Of a DNA stretch of 32,928 nucleotides, positions 1 to 7,891 are shown piece by piece. The translations under genes and the position numbers were made by a program. Each line of letters opens with the position of its first letter. Position 1 is the stretch's first letter. Source of the DNA: Fidelibacterota bacterium (GTDB lineage Bacteria > Fidelibacterota > Fidelibacteria > Fidelibacterales > Fidelibacteraceae); NCBI GenBank assembly GCA_028716785.1, contig JAQUPD010000023.1:1-32928 (forward strand). Reading direction: 5' to 3'. The notes beneath the pieces are model-generated. The model saw nothing but the letters and a program-made list of their open reading frames with translations, did not search any database and was not told the DNA's origin.

Positions 1-156
1 CTATCAGGTTTCTGTGCGTCAGTACGCTGTCTTTGCTTATGGCTTCTTTCAGATTTGCAGTCACCCGCAACACCCTTGCCATTCACTAACACTTCCTCCC
101 AACTCGGCGTGTACAAGAACTTGCATCGTGCCAGTAGTAATGTATGCCCGACATAC
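1..156 (-). mobile_element. Group IIC-like intron, 5' end of ribozyme domain I (truncated by window edge)
   Basis: Read on the minus strand, the segment starts GTATGTCGGGCATAC and resembles from memory the 5' end of bacterial class C group II introns such as the Oceanobacillus iheyensis one (GTGTGCCCGGCATGGGTGC). Further on it carries GGCAAGGGTGT, AATCTGAAAGAAGC and a terminal ACAGAAACCTGATAG, in the same order as in domain I of that intron. The first stem is fully complementary here (GTATG/CATAC), which suggests covariation rather than chance. The rest of the ribozyme and any reverse transcriptase/maturase gene would lie beyond base 1. Its place directly behind a terminator hairpin fits IIC target choice. 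The exact 5' boundary (G at 156) is inferred by alignment from memory. Confidence 0.8.
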
Positions 157-157
157 T

Positions 158-186
158 AAAAAAGAGACGTTTTAAAGCGTCTCTTT
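158..186 (-). terminator. Intrinsic terminator, also the intron target hairpin
   Basis: A perfect 9-bp inverted repeat, AAAGAGACG at 161-169 and CGTCTCTTT at 178-186, encloses an 8-nt loop. On the minus strand it is followed by six T residues (158-163 on the plus strand), giving a classic Rho-independent terminator 34 nt downstream of the barrel gene's stop codon at 220-222. The plus strand also has a short T-run, so it could act both ways. The group IIC-like intron begins two bases after the T-run. Confidence 0.85.
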
Positions 187-219
187 TATTATAATATTTT
201 ATTGTAGCGTGTCACTTCA

Positions 220-560
220 TTAATAGATCAGCGAGATCGTAAGTACTTTCACCTGATTTAACCGGCCATAATCGCACCATGCATAATCCGCTTTAAGTTT
301 TAACGAGGGTGTCATTGCATAATAAACCCCACCTCCCAATGATAAGCCACCTTCAGCATCTTGTAGAAAGAGTTGGCGGTAACCGAAAAGTTTTCCCACC
401 TCACCCCCTTATTGCATTGCCACTTTATCTCTTGTCGTTGACATTGATATAAAATGGAAATAAATTTTAAGTTATCTGCAACATCGCTCCCCAGGTGAAA
501 AAAGTCGGGGCAGATGAAATTCCTCTCTTGATTTTGGGGGAAGACGGAAGAGAAATGGTG
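220..560 (-). pseudogene. Decayed PorV/PorQ-family outer-membrane beta-barrel protein, C-terminal part
   Basis: The last 62 codons (220-408, minus) read open and contain LFGYRQLFLQDAEGGLSLGGG and KLKADYAWCDYGRLNQVKVL, ending in LTISLIY. This is the C-terminal pattern I associate with PorV/PorQ-like barrels of FCB bacteria: glycine-rich, alternating aromatic strands, a DYAW..G.L motif and a terminal aromatic residue. An in-frame TAA lies at 409-411. Homologous-looking sequence continues upstream in another frame, with LPRLFHLGSDVADNLKF at about 462-514. At least one frameshift and one stop therefore separate the pieces. No start codon is identifiable and the 5' limit is approximate. It may be a true pseudogene or may reflect poor sequence near a contig end. 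Confidence 0.55.
438..466 (+). promoter_or_regulatory. Candidate sigma-70 promoter for ileS
   Basis: A perfect TTGACA (438-443) is followed after 17 nt by TAAATT (461-466), a 4/6 match to TATAAT. It lies about 120 nt upstream of ileS and is the best -35/-10 pair seen between the barrel remnant and ileS. Transcription start is inferred only. Confidence 0.4.
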
Positions 561-591
561 ACCTGAAACTGAAATTGATCAGGAGAAATGC

Positions 592-3500
592 ATGTATAAA
601 GCCGTACCAAGCAAAGTTGATTTCATTCAATTAGAATATGATATACTAAAATTTTGGGATGAAAGAAATATTTTCAACAAATTACGCGCCCAAAACAAAG
701 GACATAAAAAATGGTCTTTTTTAGATGGGCCAATTACTGCAAATAATCCTATGGGTGTTCACCATGCCTGGGGACGGACATTAAAAGATGTCTATAATCG
801 CTACCACTCTATGTTAGGGGAAGAGCTCCGATATCAAAATGGCTTTGACTGCCAGGGACTGTGGGTTGAAGTAGAAGTGGAAAAAGAACTTGGATTTAAA
901 TCAAAAACAGATATTGAAAAATACGGAATTGAAAAGTTTGTCCAAGCCTGTAAAGAGCGAGTAAAAAAATATTCTAAAATTCAAACCCAACAGTCCATCC
1001 GTCTAGGATATTGGATGGATTGGGACAATTCCTACTATACCATGTCTGACGAAAATAATTATACCATTTGGCACTTTTTAAAAAAGTGTCACGAGCGTGG
1101 CATGATTTACAAAGGATTTGATGTAATGCCTTGGTGCCCACAATGTGGCTCTGCCATGAGCGAACATGAAATTGCAACGGAAGGCTACAAAGAGCTGACT
1201 CACCCCACTATTTTTGCAAAATTCCCCCTCAAAAATAAAACAAATGAGTATCTGCTCGTCTGGACCACCACTCCTTGGACACTGGCCGCCAATACAGCTG
1301 CGGCAGTTCATCCCAATCTGGAATACATTAAGGTTAAACAAGGGGATGACATTTACTATCTTGCAAAAAATCTTATACACATACTAACAGATGAATGTAC
1401 CATTCTTGAGACCTTAAAAGGCTCTCAGTTATTAGGATGGGAATATCAAGGCCCTTTTGATGAACTTCCCGTGCAACAAGGCGTTCGTCATGTTGTGATT
1501 GCCTGGGATGAAGTAAGCGATTCAGAGGGAACAGGTATTGTACACATTGCCCCAGGATGTGGTAAAGAAGATTTCGCCCTTTCAAAAGAAAATGATATCG
1601 CGGTTATTGCTCCTATCGATGAATTTGGCAATTACGTAGAAGGATTCGATTCCTTAACCGGAAAAAATGTCCAAACCATTTCTCCAGAAATTTTTGCATC
1701 CTTAAAAGAAAAGGGCATTCTTTATAAATGGGATCAAATTACCCACCGCTATCCAACGTGCTGGCGCCATGGTACAGAGCTTGTATTTCGATTGGTGGAG
1801 GAATGGTTTATTTCCATGGAAAATTTGCGCTATGAAATCATGGATATTGTGGATGATATTGAATGGATTCCTGCCTGGGGACAGGAAAGAGAGATGGATT
1901 GGTTACAAAATATGCACGATTGGATGATCTCTAAAAAACGCTACTGGGGATTAAGTCTGCCTATTTGGGTTTGTGAATCCTGTGGAATTTTTGAGGTTAT
2001 TGGTAGCAAAGAAGAACTTCAAAAGCGAGCAATAAAGGGTTGGGATAAATTTGAAGGGCATTCCCCCCATCGGCCTTATATTGATAACGTTGAAATTAAC
2101 TGTTCCGCATGTGGCGGCATTTCCAAACGCATCCCCGATGTAGGAAATCCCTGGCTGGATGCAGGAATTGTTCCTTTCAGTACCCTACACTACCTTACCA
2201 ATCCAGACTATTGGAAACAATGGTTCCCCGCTGATTTTGTTACAGAAAGTCTGCCTGGCCAATTTCGCAATTGGTTTTATTCACTGCTGGCAATGAGTAC
2301 TGTCCTTGAAAAAAAAGCTCCTTTTAAAACATTGTTAGGCCATGGCCTAGTAAAAGATGAAAAAGGTAACGACATGCACAAAAGTGCCGGGAATGCCATT
2401 TGGTTTGACGATGCCGCCGATAAAATGGGTGTAGATGTGATGCGTTGGATTTTTACCGCTCATAATCCTGAATACAATCTTAATTTTGGCTATAGTCTTG
2501 GGGATGAAAACCGAAAAAAATTGCTCACGCTCTGGAATATGTATTCATTTTATATAACTTATGCAGACTTGGATAATTATAATCCCGTCACTTATCCCGT
2601 TGAGAAAGACATGCTAAGTGAGCTGGATCGCTGGGCACTATCTAAAGTCTATACCTTTGTCCAAGAAGCCCGCATTGATTATCATTCTTACCATGCAGAA
2701 CGATTAATGCGAAAATTTGAAATTCTTTTGGATAATCTTTCTAATTGGTATGTCCGCCGCAGTCGAAGACGCTTTTGGAAAAGTGAAAATGATAACGATA
2801 AATTAGCTGCCTATTACACCCTTTTTACAGCACTAAAGACTATTATTTTAACCATGGCACCTATTATACCTTTTGTGACGGAAGAAATTTATCAAAATCT
2901 TGTACGCTCTGTGGATGAGTCTGCACCAGAAAGCATCCACCTGAATCCTTTCCCAGAAGTAGATACTTCCATGATTGATGAAACCCTTTCGGAAAAAATT
3001 GATACGATTATTAAAATTGTAGAACTGGGGCGTTCAGCCCGAAATAAAGCAAATATTCGAACACGTCAACCTTTATCAAAGGCTTATGTTAAACCGTCAA
3101 AAGAGCGTGAAAAAGAATTCATCCTCGCTTTAAAAGATCAAATTCTTGAGGAATTAAACATAAAATATATTAAATTAATTGATGATCCTCAGGATTTTAT
3201 AAATGTTGTAATAAAGCCCAATTTCAAAGTATTGGGGAAAAAGTTAGGGAAAGCAGTGCAAGACGTAGCAAAAGCTATTGAAACGCTGAATCCTTATGAA
3301 ACAGCAGAAAAAATCCGACAGGGTGAACGTATCTCTGTTAATGGTTATACCTTGGAACCCGAAGAATTTGTTGTCTCCATAGAAGAAAAACCCAATTTGG
3401 CAGCTATTGAGGATAAAGGTTATTTTTTAGCGTTAGAAACAGAACTCACCCAAGCATTAAAAGATGAAGGACTCATTCGGGATCTTATTCGTCATATACA

Positions 3501-3720
3501 AACCTTACGAAAAGATGCTGGATTTAAAGTTGACGATCATATTCTTCTTGGCATTCAGGGATCTAACTCCATTTCTCGGGCTATTGAAACCTACAAAGAA
3601 TATCTTATGACAGAAACGCTTGCAGATGAATTGTTAGAAACCTTAGATTATCCTGAGGCCAAAAAAGTTCTTACTCTAAATGGTGCAGACGTAAGCATTA
3701 TGATAAAAAGAAAAATATAG
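592..3720 (+). CDS. ileS: Isoleucyl-tRNA synthetase (divergent signature motifs)
   Basis: Class I aminoacyl-tRNA synthetase that charges tRNA-Ile in the cytoplasm. Its 1042 residues are the expected size: Rossmann catalytic core with an inserted editing domain (LVWTTTPWTLAANTA about 225-239), then an anticodon-binding domain from about 680. Cys pairs that may bind zinc occur near 182-185 (WCPQC), in CESC and in CSAC. The HIGH motif is replaced by HAWG (residues 58-61, in NPMGVHHAWGRT). The KMSKS motif reads DMHKSAGN. This variant fits a known alternative IleS branch rather than decay, because flanking residues are well kept. ATG at 592 is preceded by AGGAG (581-585) with 6-nt spacing. An ATG at 588 is in another frame and soon stops. 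It heads the run through metK. Confidence 0.95.
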   Translation: MYKAVPSKVDFIQLEYDILKFWDERNIFNKLRAQNKGHKKWSFLDGPITANNPMGVHHAWGRTLKDVYNRYHSMLGEELRYQNGFDCQGLWVEVEVEKELGFKSKTDIEKYGIEKFVQACKERVKKYSKIQTQQSIRLGYWMDWDNSYYTMSDENNYTIWHFLKKCHERGMIYKGFDVMPWCPQCGSAMSEHEIATEGYKELTHPTIFAKFPLKNKTNEYLLVWTTTPWTLAANTAAAVHPNLEYIKVKQGDDIYYLAKNLIHILTDECTILETLKGSQLLGWEYQGPFDELPVQQGVRHVVIAWDEVSDSEGTGIVHIAPGCGKEDFALSKENDIAVIAPIDEFGNYVEGFDSLTGKNVQTISPEIFASLKEKGILYKWDQITHRYPTCWRHGTELVFRLVEEWFISMENLRYEIMDIVDDIEWIPAWGQEREMDWLQNMHDWMISKKRYWGLSLPIWVCESCGIFEVIGSKEELQKRAIKGWDKFEGHSPHRPYIDNVEINCSACGGISKRIPDVGNPWLDAGIVPFSTLHYLTNPDYWKQWFPADFVTESLPGQFRNWFYSLLAMSTVLEKKAPFKTLLGHGLVKDEKGNDMHKSAGNAIWFDDAADKMGVDVMRWIFTAHNPEYNLNFGYSLGDENRKKLLTLWNMYSFYITYADLDNYNPVTYPVEKDMLSELDRWALSKVYTFVQEARIDYHSYHAERLMRKFEILLDNLSNWYVRRSRRRFWKSENDNDKLAAYYTLFTALKTIILTMAPIIPFVTEEIYQNLVRSVDESAPESIHLNPFPEVDTSMIDETLSEKIDTIIKIVELGRSARNKANIRTRQPLSKAYVKPSKEREKEFILALKDQILEELNIKYIKLIDDPQDFINVVIKPNFKVLGKKLGKAVQDVAKAIETLNPYETAEKIRQGERISVNGYTLEPEEFVVSIEEKPNLAAIEDKGYFLALETELTQALKDEGLIRDLIRHIQTLRKDAGFKVDDHILLGIQGSNSISRAIETYKEYLMTETLADELLETLDYPEAKKVLTLNGADVSIMIKRKI

Positions 3721-3732
3721 AAGGGAAAGATA

Positions 3733-4125
3733 ATGGCTGATAAAAATAAGGGTCTCACGGCAAAAGAACGGCAGCATTTCAGGGAAATCATTCTTAAAAA
3801 AAGAGAAGAAGCTATGGAACTTTTGGAAGAAAAGCGTCAGTCTTTCATGGATAATTCTCCCACAAGTGGCTCTGCCCAATTAGATTCTAATTATGCTTTC
3901 CATATGGCTGATGTAGGAACTGATGCGCAAGAACGAGAAAAGGCTTTTATGCATTATACGCGTGAGTATAAATATTTAAATTATTTAAATGAAGCGCTCA
4001 ATCGGGTTGATAATGATCCCAATTACGGCTTTTGTGTTGAATGTGGCAATCGCATCCCCAATGAACGTCTTGAAGAAGTTCCTCATACACGCCATTGCGT
4101 GGAATGTAAATCCAAAATTAAATAG
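3733..4125 (+). CDS. DksA/TraR-family zinc-finger transcription regulator
   Basis: The 130-residue protein has a long N-terminal helical coiled coil (about 9-95) and a C4 zinc finger with C101, C104, C122 and C125 (CVECG and CVECK). The coil tip carries HMADVGTDAQERE, the acidic DxxxDA form typical of DksA/TraR proteins in FCB bacteria. DksA-type proteins bind the RNA polymerase secondary channel and tune transcription, often with ppGpp; that role is inferred from family. It starts 12 nt after ileS with an AAGGGAAAG ribosome-binding site, so it is probably cotranscribed. It is shorter than E. coli DksA (151 residues), and whether it is functionally a DksA is not shown by sequence. Confidence 0.88.
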   Translation: MADKNKGLTAKERQHFREIILKKREEAMELLEEKRQSFMDNSPTSGSAQLDSNYAFHMADVGTDAQEREKAFMHYTREYKYLNYLNEALNRVDNDPNYGFCVECGNRIPNERLEEVPHTRHCVECKSKIK

Positions 4126-4161
4126 CTTTTTTCACATTCCATAAATCTGGTTAACGCATGT

Positions 4162-4668
4162 ATGATTCATAAATTAAAACTTTCTCCCCGATGGATACGA
4201 TTTGTTTTAATTGTTATTCTTGTCGTTGTTTTGGACCAATGGACAAAAGGGCTTACGCGAGCGTATTTTTCCTATCCTCCTCAAAAATCAATCCACCTTA
4301 TAAAAGATAATCTCATCATTACTCGCGTTGAAAATGATGGCGTTGCCTTTGGAATTAATTTTCCTGGAATCCATATAATTTCTTACATTGGTTTTTTTAT
4401 TATCCTTTTTTATCTTTTTCATTACTACCGAAAAGAGCCTTACAGTATTATCAATGATATCGGCCTTAGCATAATTATAGGGGGGGCTATTGGAAATTTT
4501 TGTGATAGACTTTTTCGGGGAACTGTTACCGATATGATTCAAATGGGCATTTCAGGCTATTACTGGCCAGTTTATAACCTTGCTGATTCGGCCATAACCC
4601 TTGGAGTCATCCTTTTTATTCTGGGGACATTTCTTCAGAATCGAAAAAAAAGCCATGTTGATAGATGA
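4162..4668 (+). CDS. lspA: Lipoprotein signal peptidase (signal peptidase II)
   Basis: Inner-membrane aspartyl protease that removes signal peptides from diacylated prolipoproteins. All family landmarks are present in 168 residues: four hydrophobic segments, LDQWTK (24-29), ENDGVAFG (57-64), GGAIGNFCDR with downstream TD (catalytic D124), and YNLADSAIT (catalytic D142). Upstream, 36 nt separate it from the dksA-like stop, and no strong ribosome-binding site is seen before ATG 4162. Its end overlaps the start of rluD by 14 nt, implying translational coupling. Confidence 0.95.
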   Translation: MIHKLKLSPRWIRFVLIVILVVVLDQWTKGLTRAYFSYPPQKSIHLIKDNLIITRVENDGVAFGINFPGIHIISYIGFFIILFYLFHYYRKEPYSIINDIGLSIIIGGAIGNFCDRLFRGTVTDMIQMGISGYYWPVYNLADSAITLGVILFILGTFLQNRKKSHVDR

Positions 4669-5665
4669 ACTCTATAAAGAGACATTGGATACACAAACGT
4701 ATCAAATTATTGTCTCTTCCCATCAAAAATCTCTTCGGCTCGATCGCTTTGTGGCCGAGTCCATTCCTCATTTATCTCGAACCCGTGTTCAACAATTAAT
4801 TGACAAAGGTCTTATTCTTCGAAATGGACATGTTGTTGATAAAGCGTCCACCAAAGTGTCACTCGGTGATATATTAACCATCTCTATCCCTCAACGCCGT
4901 CCTCTTACGGTGGAACCTGAAATGATTCCTCTTCAGATCGTCTATGAAGATGATGACCTAATTGTTATCAATAAACCACCAGACATGGTTGTCCATCCGG
5001 CAGCAGGAAATCAGACAGGCACCATGGTAAATGCTTTGGCACATTATTGCACAACTCTTTCAACGGTTGGAGGATATTATCGCCCTGGCATTATTCACCG
5101 GTTGGATAAAGATACATCGGGGATAATTATTGCTGCCAAAAATGATTTTGCCCATAATGAAATGGCCAGAAAATTTGAATACCGAAAAATTGAAAAATAT
5201 TATTTAGCTCTAGTGTGGGGTTGTTTTACTAATACATCAGGAGTACTTTCGGAGCCAATAGGACGTGACCCTATTCATCGGAAAAAATTTACCGTAACGC
5301 CTGAGGGGAAATATTCTGAAACACAGTATGAGGTGTTAGCCGATTTGGATTTTTTAAGTCTTGTCCGACTGCGACTTGTTACGGGTCGCACCCATCAGAT
5401 ACGTGTTCACATGGCATCGATCGATCATCCTGTTCTGGGGGACAGTTTATATGGTGGGCGGACAAAAAAAATAAAAACGTTAAAACCTCGGCAACGGGAA
5501 AAAGCAATTCAGGTTTTTTCATGTATTCATCGACAAGCACTCCATAGTTATGAGATATTTTTTGACCATCCTCGCACCGGCGAGGCCATCCATGTTCGAT
5601 CTCCTTTGCCAGAAGATATGAAGAAAGTCCTTCAGATCATGGGATATAACGGGGAATCCTTATGA
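4655..5665 (+). CDS. rluD: RluA/RluD-family 23S rRNA pseudouridine synthase
   Basis: Isomerises uridine to pseudouridine in rRNA, probably in 23S helix 69 if it is a true RluD. An N-terminal S4 RNA-binding domain (RLDRFVAESIPHLSRTRVQQ) is followed by the catalytic domain with GIIHRLDKDTSG, whose Asp is the nucleophile. TGRTHQIRVHM and LGDSLYGG also match the family. I chose ATG 4655 (MLIDELYK) because it gives the usual family length of 336 residues. Upstream in-frame codons lie within lspA and add an unconserved tail. It overlaps lspA by 14 nt and xerC by 4 nt (ATGA). RluD is the best fit among the close paralogs RluA, RluC and RluD. Confidence 0.9.
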   Translation: MLIDELYKETLDTQTYQIIVSSHQKSLRLDRFVAESIPHLSRTRVQQLIDKGLILRNGHVVDKASTKVSLGDILTISIPQRRPLTVEPEMIPLQIVYEDDDLIVINKPPDMVVHPAAGNQTGTMVNALAHYCTTLSTVGGYYRPGIIHRLDKDTSGIIIAAKNDFAHNEMARKFEYRKIEKYYLALVWGCFTNTSGVLSEPIGRDPIHRKKFTVTPEGKYSETQYEVLADLDFLSLVRLRLVTGRTHQIRVHMASIDHPVLGDSLYGGRTKKIKTLKPRQREKAIQVFSCIHRQALHSYEIFFDHPRTGEAIHVRSPLPEDMKKVLQIMGYNGESL

Positions 5666-6618
5666 TAACGTATGAAACGTGTTTAAACCATTTTCTTTCA
5701 TATCTCCATGAGGTTCGTGGTTATTCTGCCAATACGTTGGAAGCTTATGGAAGAGATCTTCTTCAATTTAGAGATTTTTGTCGTGAGTATTATGGAGAAC
5801 CAGATATTAATATCAAACGCATTGATAAACTGGCAATACGACACTATTTAGGAAAACTCTCAGAAGAAGGAAACACAGCTAAAACCCTTGCTCGAAAATT
5901 GGCGGCATTAAAATCCTTTTTTAAATACGCCATGAGGAATGAAGTCATTGATAAAAATCCAGCATACGCGATTCGGACTCCTAAACTTCCTTCAAAACTT
6001 CCTGCTTTTCTTACTCAGGAACAGATGTATGCTCTTTTCCGTTCAATTCCTGATGATACGTTTATCCACAGCCGTGATAAATCCCTTGTGGATCTGATCT
6101 ACAGCACGGGAATGCGTCTTAATGAATTAGTACAATTAAATATTATGGACTTAAATAGGCATGGGAATACAGTTTCTGTCGTAGGGAAAGGCGATAAACA
6201 GCGTGTTTTGCCTGTGGGCAGTGAAACAATGAAAAGTATTGAAAAATATCTGTCTTTTAGAAAAGATAAATTTGGGACTTTTGAAACCTCATCTCCCCTT
6301 TTTATCTCTAACCATAACAAAAGAATTAGTCCACGAGATGTTCAATACCGCATAGAAAAAATTATTTCCGCCTTTTCAGAAGGAGCACAAAAAAACAGTC
6401 CACATGTATTAAGACACTCTTTTGCCACGCATCTTCTTGAAAATGGGGCTGATCTTCAAGCAGTGCGAACATTACTTGGACACTCCAGCTTATCCACAAC
6501 ACAAATTTATACGCATGTTAATACAGGGCGGCTTAAAGAAATCTATAAACAAGCGCATCCGCGAGCTGCCAAACAACATAAACAAAAAAAGACAAATGGA
6601 GGTCATGATGAGAGTTGA
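5662..6618 (+). CDS. xerC: Tyrosine recombinase XerC/XerD
   Basis: Site-specific recombinase that resolves chromosome dimers at dif near the division septum. The 318-residue protein has an N-terminal SAM-like core-binding domain (about 1-90) and the catalytic domain. All catalytic residues are visible: R152 (STGMRLNE), K176 (GKGDKQR), H248 and R251 (HVLRHSFATH), H274 (LLGHSSLSTT) and the nucleophile Y283. It is intact and embedded in a housekeeping operon, which argues for a Xer protein rather than a phage or integron integrase. XerC versus XerD cannot be settled without its partner. It overlaps rluD by the ATGA tetranucleotide. Confidence 0.9.
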   Translation: MITYETCLNHFLSYLHEVRGYSANTLEAYGRDLLQFRDFCREYYGEPDINIKRIDKLAIRHYLGKLSEEGNTAKTLARKLAALKSFFKYAMRNEVIDKNPAYAIRTPKLPSKLPAFLTQEQMYALFRSIPDDTFIHSRDKSLVDLIYSTGMRLNELVQLNIMDLNRHGNTVSVVGKGDKQRVLPVGSETMKSIEKYLSFRKDKFGTFETSSPLFISNHNKRISPRDVQYRIEKIISAFSEGAQKNSPHVLRHSFATHLLENGADLQAVRTLLGHSSLSTTQIYTHVNTGRLKEIYKQAHPRAAKQHKQKKTNGGHDES

Positions 6619-6889
6619 AATTACTGCACGGCGTGTGGATATTTCAGAAACGTTAAAACAATACATTCATAAGGAATTGAACCGGCTAACAAAAGTTTTT
6701 GATCGAATCATTGATGTCCACGTTATTTTGGAAGACGCAGAAGCAGGTCAAATAAGAGGTGAACTCATTGTGAATGTCCCCGGAAAAACATTAACTGTTG
6801 AAGATAAAAGTCGTGAACTCACAAAAACAATCGATTTAGTCGTAGAAAAAATGGTACGGCAATTAAAAAAATATAAAGATAAATTATAA
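6608..6889 (+). CDS. hpf: Ribosome hibernation-promoting factor, short form (HPF/RaiA family)
   Basis: The small 93-residue protein matches the sigma-54-modulation/HPF family: VEITARRVDISETLKQYI at the start, then FDRIIDVHVILE and a C-terminal lysine-rich helix. Such proteins bind the 30S decoding region and inactivate ribosomes in stationary phase. It lacks the C-terminal dimerisation domain of long HPF. ATG 6608 is preceded by GGAGGT (6598-6603). An ATG three bases earlier (6605) is also possible. The start lies inside the last codons of xerC, so translation is likely coupled. Confidence 0.9.
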   Translation: MRVEITARRVDISETLKQYIHKELNRLTKVFDRIIDVHVILEDAEAGQIRGELIVNVPGKTLTVEDKSRELTKTIDLVVEKMVRQLKKYKDKL

Positions 6890-6891
6890 CT

Positions 6892-7869
6892 ATGAGTCTT
6901 GAGCTTACAATTCAGCGATTATTGAACGAGATTGGTGCTAAACTGCGGATCGTTCAGTTGAACGGTCGGGTAGGCAGAAAAAATGTTATTCGTTCGTCTA
7001 AAGTAAACATTCCGGGACTTGAATTAGCTGGTTACTGGGATTTTTTTTCTCCTAATTCTTTGCAAATCCTTACAAATAAAGAAATCAAATTTATCTCCAC
7101 TATCTCAGCCACTGCTATGAAATCTATTTTTCAGCACATGTTTTCTTACGAAATTCCTGGTGTAATTCTTTTAAAAGGTCTTGAAATTCCTCAGCTGATT
7201 GTTGATTTAGCCACAGAGATGAAAATCCCTCTTTTACAAACAAACGTAGATAATACCGATTTTCTTCAGGAAATTAATTCATTTCTCTATAAGGAATTTG
7301 CGCCCCGTATCAATATCCATGGGACGCTTATCGATATTTACGGGGTTGGTATTTTACTGACAGGACGAAGTGGCATTGGAAAAAGTGAAATTGCCCTTGA
7401 TCTTATTGGGCGTGGCCACCGATTAGTGGCGGATGATGTGGTAAATATAGAAAAAACAAGCGAAACCATCCTTATAGGCTACGGTGAAAAAATCCTCCAA
7501 AATACTCTGGAAATTCGAGGTCTCGGCGTTGTTGATGTCCGTAAGACCTTCGGTATTCGTGCTGTTCGCTCTAGAAAACGCGTGGAGGTCCAAATTGAAT
7601 TGGTGGAGTGGAATTCCGAAGAACAATATGAACGATTTGGCCTTGATAACAAAAAAAATACAATTTTGGACGTCGATATTCCCTTTATTACCTTACCTAT
7701 CTATCCAGGAAAAAATATTACAGTTATCGTTGAAGTCATCGCCCTTAACTACATGCTAAAACTTCATGGTGAAGATCCCGCCAGAGAGTTACAAGATAAA
7801 GTGATGAACAAACTTAAATTTCAAAAATCCATTATAAACGACAAGCTGTTTAAAGAAGATTTTGAATAG
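6892..7869 (+). CDS. hprK: HPr kinase/phosphorylase
   Basis: Bifunctional enzyme that phosphorylates and dephosphorylates a seryl residue of HPr or an HPr-like protein, linking carbon status to regulation. In 325 residues it shows an N-terminal DRTGG-like domain (about 1-130), the P-loop GRSGIGKS (158-165), VADDVV (179-184) and the HprK signature EIRGLGVVDV (207-216). H143 (NIHGTL) lies just before the P-loop region. Only 2 nt separate it from hpf. No HPr or EII gene is in the window, so its substrate cannot be named from context. Confidence 0.95.
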   Translation: MSLELTIQRLLNEIGAKLRIVQLNGRVGRKNVIRSSKVNIPGLELAGYWDFFSPNSLQILTNKEIKFISTISATAMKSIFQHMFSYEIPGVILLKGLEIPQLIVDLATEMKIPLLQTNVDNTDFLQEINSFLYKEFAPRINIHGTLIDIYGVGILLTGRSGIGKSEIALDLIGRGHRLVADDVVNIEKTSETILIGYGEKILQNTLEIRGLGVVDVRKTFGIRAVRSRKRVEVQIELVEWNSEEQYERFGLDNKKNTILDVDIPFITLPIYPGKNITVIVEVIALNYMLKLHGEDPARELQDKVMNKLKFQKSIINDKLFKEDFE

Positions 7870-7891
7870 GAGAAACAGAGGTATTGACTCT

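Noticed and set aside
5662-6618. Tyrosine recombinase as a sign of an integrative element
   Set aside because: It sits inside a conserved housekeeping operon with overlapping neighbours, and no att sites or cargo are seen; XerC/XerD explains it.
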